A stretch of DNA of 64,000 nt from Amia ocellicauda (Eukaryota > Chordata > Actinopteri > Amiiformes > Amiidae), in contig NW_027102721.1 of the NCBI RefSeq assembly GCF_036373705.1, forward strand, positions 1 through 64,000, written 5' to 3'. A program made the position numbers and the translations under genes. Of this stretch, positions 62,897 to 64,000 are shown piece after piece (the first letter of the stretch is position 1; each line of letters starts with the position of its first letter). A model generated the notes under the pieces. The model made no database searches. It was not told the origin of the DNA and saw only the letters and a program-made list of their open reading frames with translations.

Positions 62897-63031
62897 CAGC
62901 TCCGGAAGTGACCCGCCACACGCAGCACTCTGGGCGCAACTTGGCTCACTCTGGACTTGGCCGTGCGACAGAGCGAGACGTGTGCGTAGAACACAAACCT
63001 TCATCACGGGCAAGAGGTGGGCAGTGGGCTT

Positions 63032-63103
63032 GGTTCCATGGTGTAATGGTTAGCACTCTGGACTCTGAATCCAGCGATCCGAGTTCAAGTCTCGGTGGGA
63101 CCT
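63032..63103 (+). tRNA. tRNA-Gln(CTG), unit V5
   Basis: Identical to U1. Confidence 0.92.
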
Positions 63104-63259
63104 GGGGCCCTTGGCAGGGGCAGCAGCGGTGACCCGGTGGTCTCCCTGCCTGAGGGCCTGTGTCTGCGAATAAGGCCTGTTTATGTTCCCTCTTGGGAGG
63201 CTTGGAGACGAATTGGTGAAAACTCCGGGTCGGCCTGGTGCGTTCATCTTCCTGGTGGT

Positions 63260-63913
63260 GACCGCGTGGCTTAACGGAGAAGAAGGTGCCTGTGTTGACA
63301 GATTACAGATAGATTATTTCCCTTCTTGGAAATCATCGTTAAAGCGAAAAGGAACTTTGTAAACCAGCTAGCTTGGAAGCAACCACGTCAGGGCATTCTT
63401 TCAGTGAGACCTCGGTTTTTTACAAGCACGAGTGAAGCTTTAAAAGAAAATGACATAGAATGTTTGCGGCCGTTCATCCAATCAAAAGGTGCAAGCCCGA
63501 GTCCGATTGCGGTCTGTCTTCCCTGGGGGCGGGGGGGATTGTGTTTTGTGAGATCCGGGGGAGAGGTGGGGTGGCTTTCTTTGGTGTATGCCAGAGGTCC
63601 GGTGAGAGGTTGTCTTTTACAACTGTCCCTCAGTCAATACCAAAAACAGTCCCTGCCAATCTGGGAAAGCCATTAAGTCCACAAACAGAGTTTTGACAAA
63701 CATCCTGCGGGCTTTTTCTCCACCGTTTGATCCTTTTATCGTTGACAGGAATGTCTACAGGGTACGTCCCGAACAGGTGCCTCAATGGCTGTTTGCTAGC
63801 TCGATAAATCTAACTTGCTCGGTCTGCATACTATCTTTAATCTAAAACATCATACAGTCTCTTCGGTCTGACTTCGGATCGGAAGATTGAGGGTTGGAGT
63901 GCCTTTGCGGTCG
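63260..63913 (+). pseudogene. Split tRNA-Arg(TCG) pseudogene, unit V5
   Basis: Two pieces as in U2, with complete acceptor strands. Confidence 0.8.
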
Positions 63914-64000
63914 TTCCTGGGGTTACGACGTCGAAGCGGCATCTCGGTCGTTTTTGGGGAACTTCGGAAGGGCCAGCCGGCGTGCTAATGCTGCAGCCGT

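Larger units (their letters stand above)
62794..64000. repeat. tRNA tandem unit V5, cut by window end
   Basis: Holds Glu, Gln, split Arg and part of the Arg-Ala spacer. The junction ATACAGG|TCCTAGG at its start is an uninterrupted version of the Polinton insertion site. Confidence 0.92.

Overview
The window is vertebrate nuclear DNA. The tRNA genes are close to the usual vertebrate tRNA-Glu(CTC) and tRNA-Gln(CTG) genes. A non-mammalian vertebrate (fish, amphibian or reptile) is most likely, because it carries a near-intact Polinton/adintovirus-type element; the species cannot be read from the sequence.

The layout is a higher-order array. Polinton copy 1 fills 1-15428; its left end, about 1.16 kb by comparison with copy 2, lies outside the window. 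Five tandem ~3.3-3.5 kb tRNA units follow (U1-U5, 15431-32216). Polinton copy 2 is complete, 32217-48716, exactly 16,500 bp. Four full tRNA units (V1-V4) and part of a fifth (V5) run to the window end. Both Polintons sit at the same point of the tRNA unit, in the same orientation, and are almost identical, so they are best read as one insertion that was duplicated with its tRNA-array surroundings.

Each tRNA unit holds, in order: tRNA-Glu(CTC) on the minus strand, tRNA-Gln(CTG) on the plus strand, a tRNA-Arg(TCG) on the plus strand split in its D-arm by about 570 bp, and a tRNA-Ala(AGC) on the minus strand split in its anticodon loop by a ~1.83 kb LTR-like insertion flanked by a 4-bp ATGC duplication. 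The Arg and Ala genes are dead in every unit, so they were broken before the unit was amplified. Only Glu and Gln look intact. No protein-coding host gene is seen.

Each Polinton has 181-bp terminal inverted repeats. Plus-strand genes are a probable multi-exon early gene, a small ORF, protein-primed PolB, a packaging ATPase, a small basic protein and a conserved protein of unknown function. After a convergent poly(A) region, minus-strand genes are adenain-like protease, double-jelly-roll major capsid, a basic core/pVI-like protein, penton, chromodomain integrase, a possible Bcl-2-like protein, a protein with a Cys/His cluster, and a protein of unknown function. Replication (PolB), integration (integrase) and virion assembly (capsids, protease, ATPase) genes are all present. 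Copy 1 has about one evident break; copy 2 looks whole or nearly so. The one TIR mismatch in 181 bp within copy 2 and the near identity of the copies point to a young insertion and a younger duplication.
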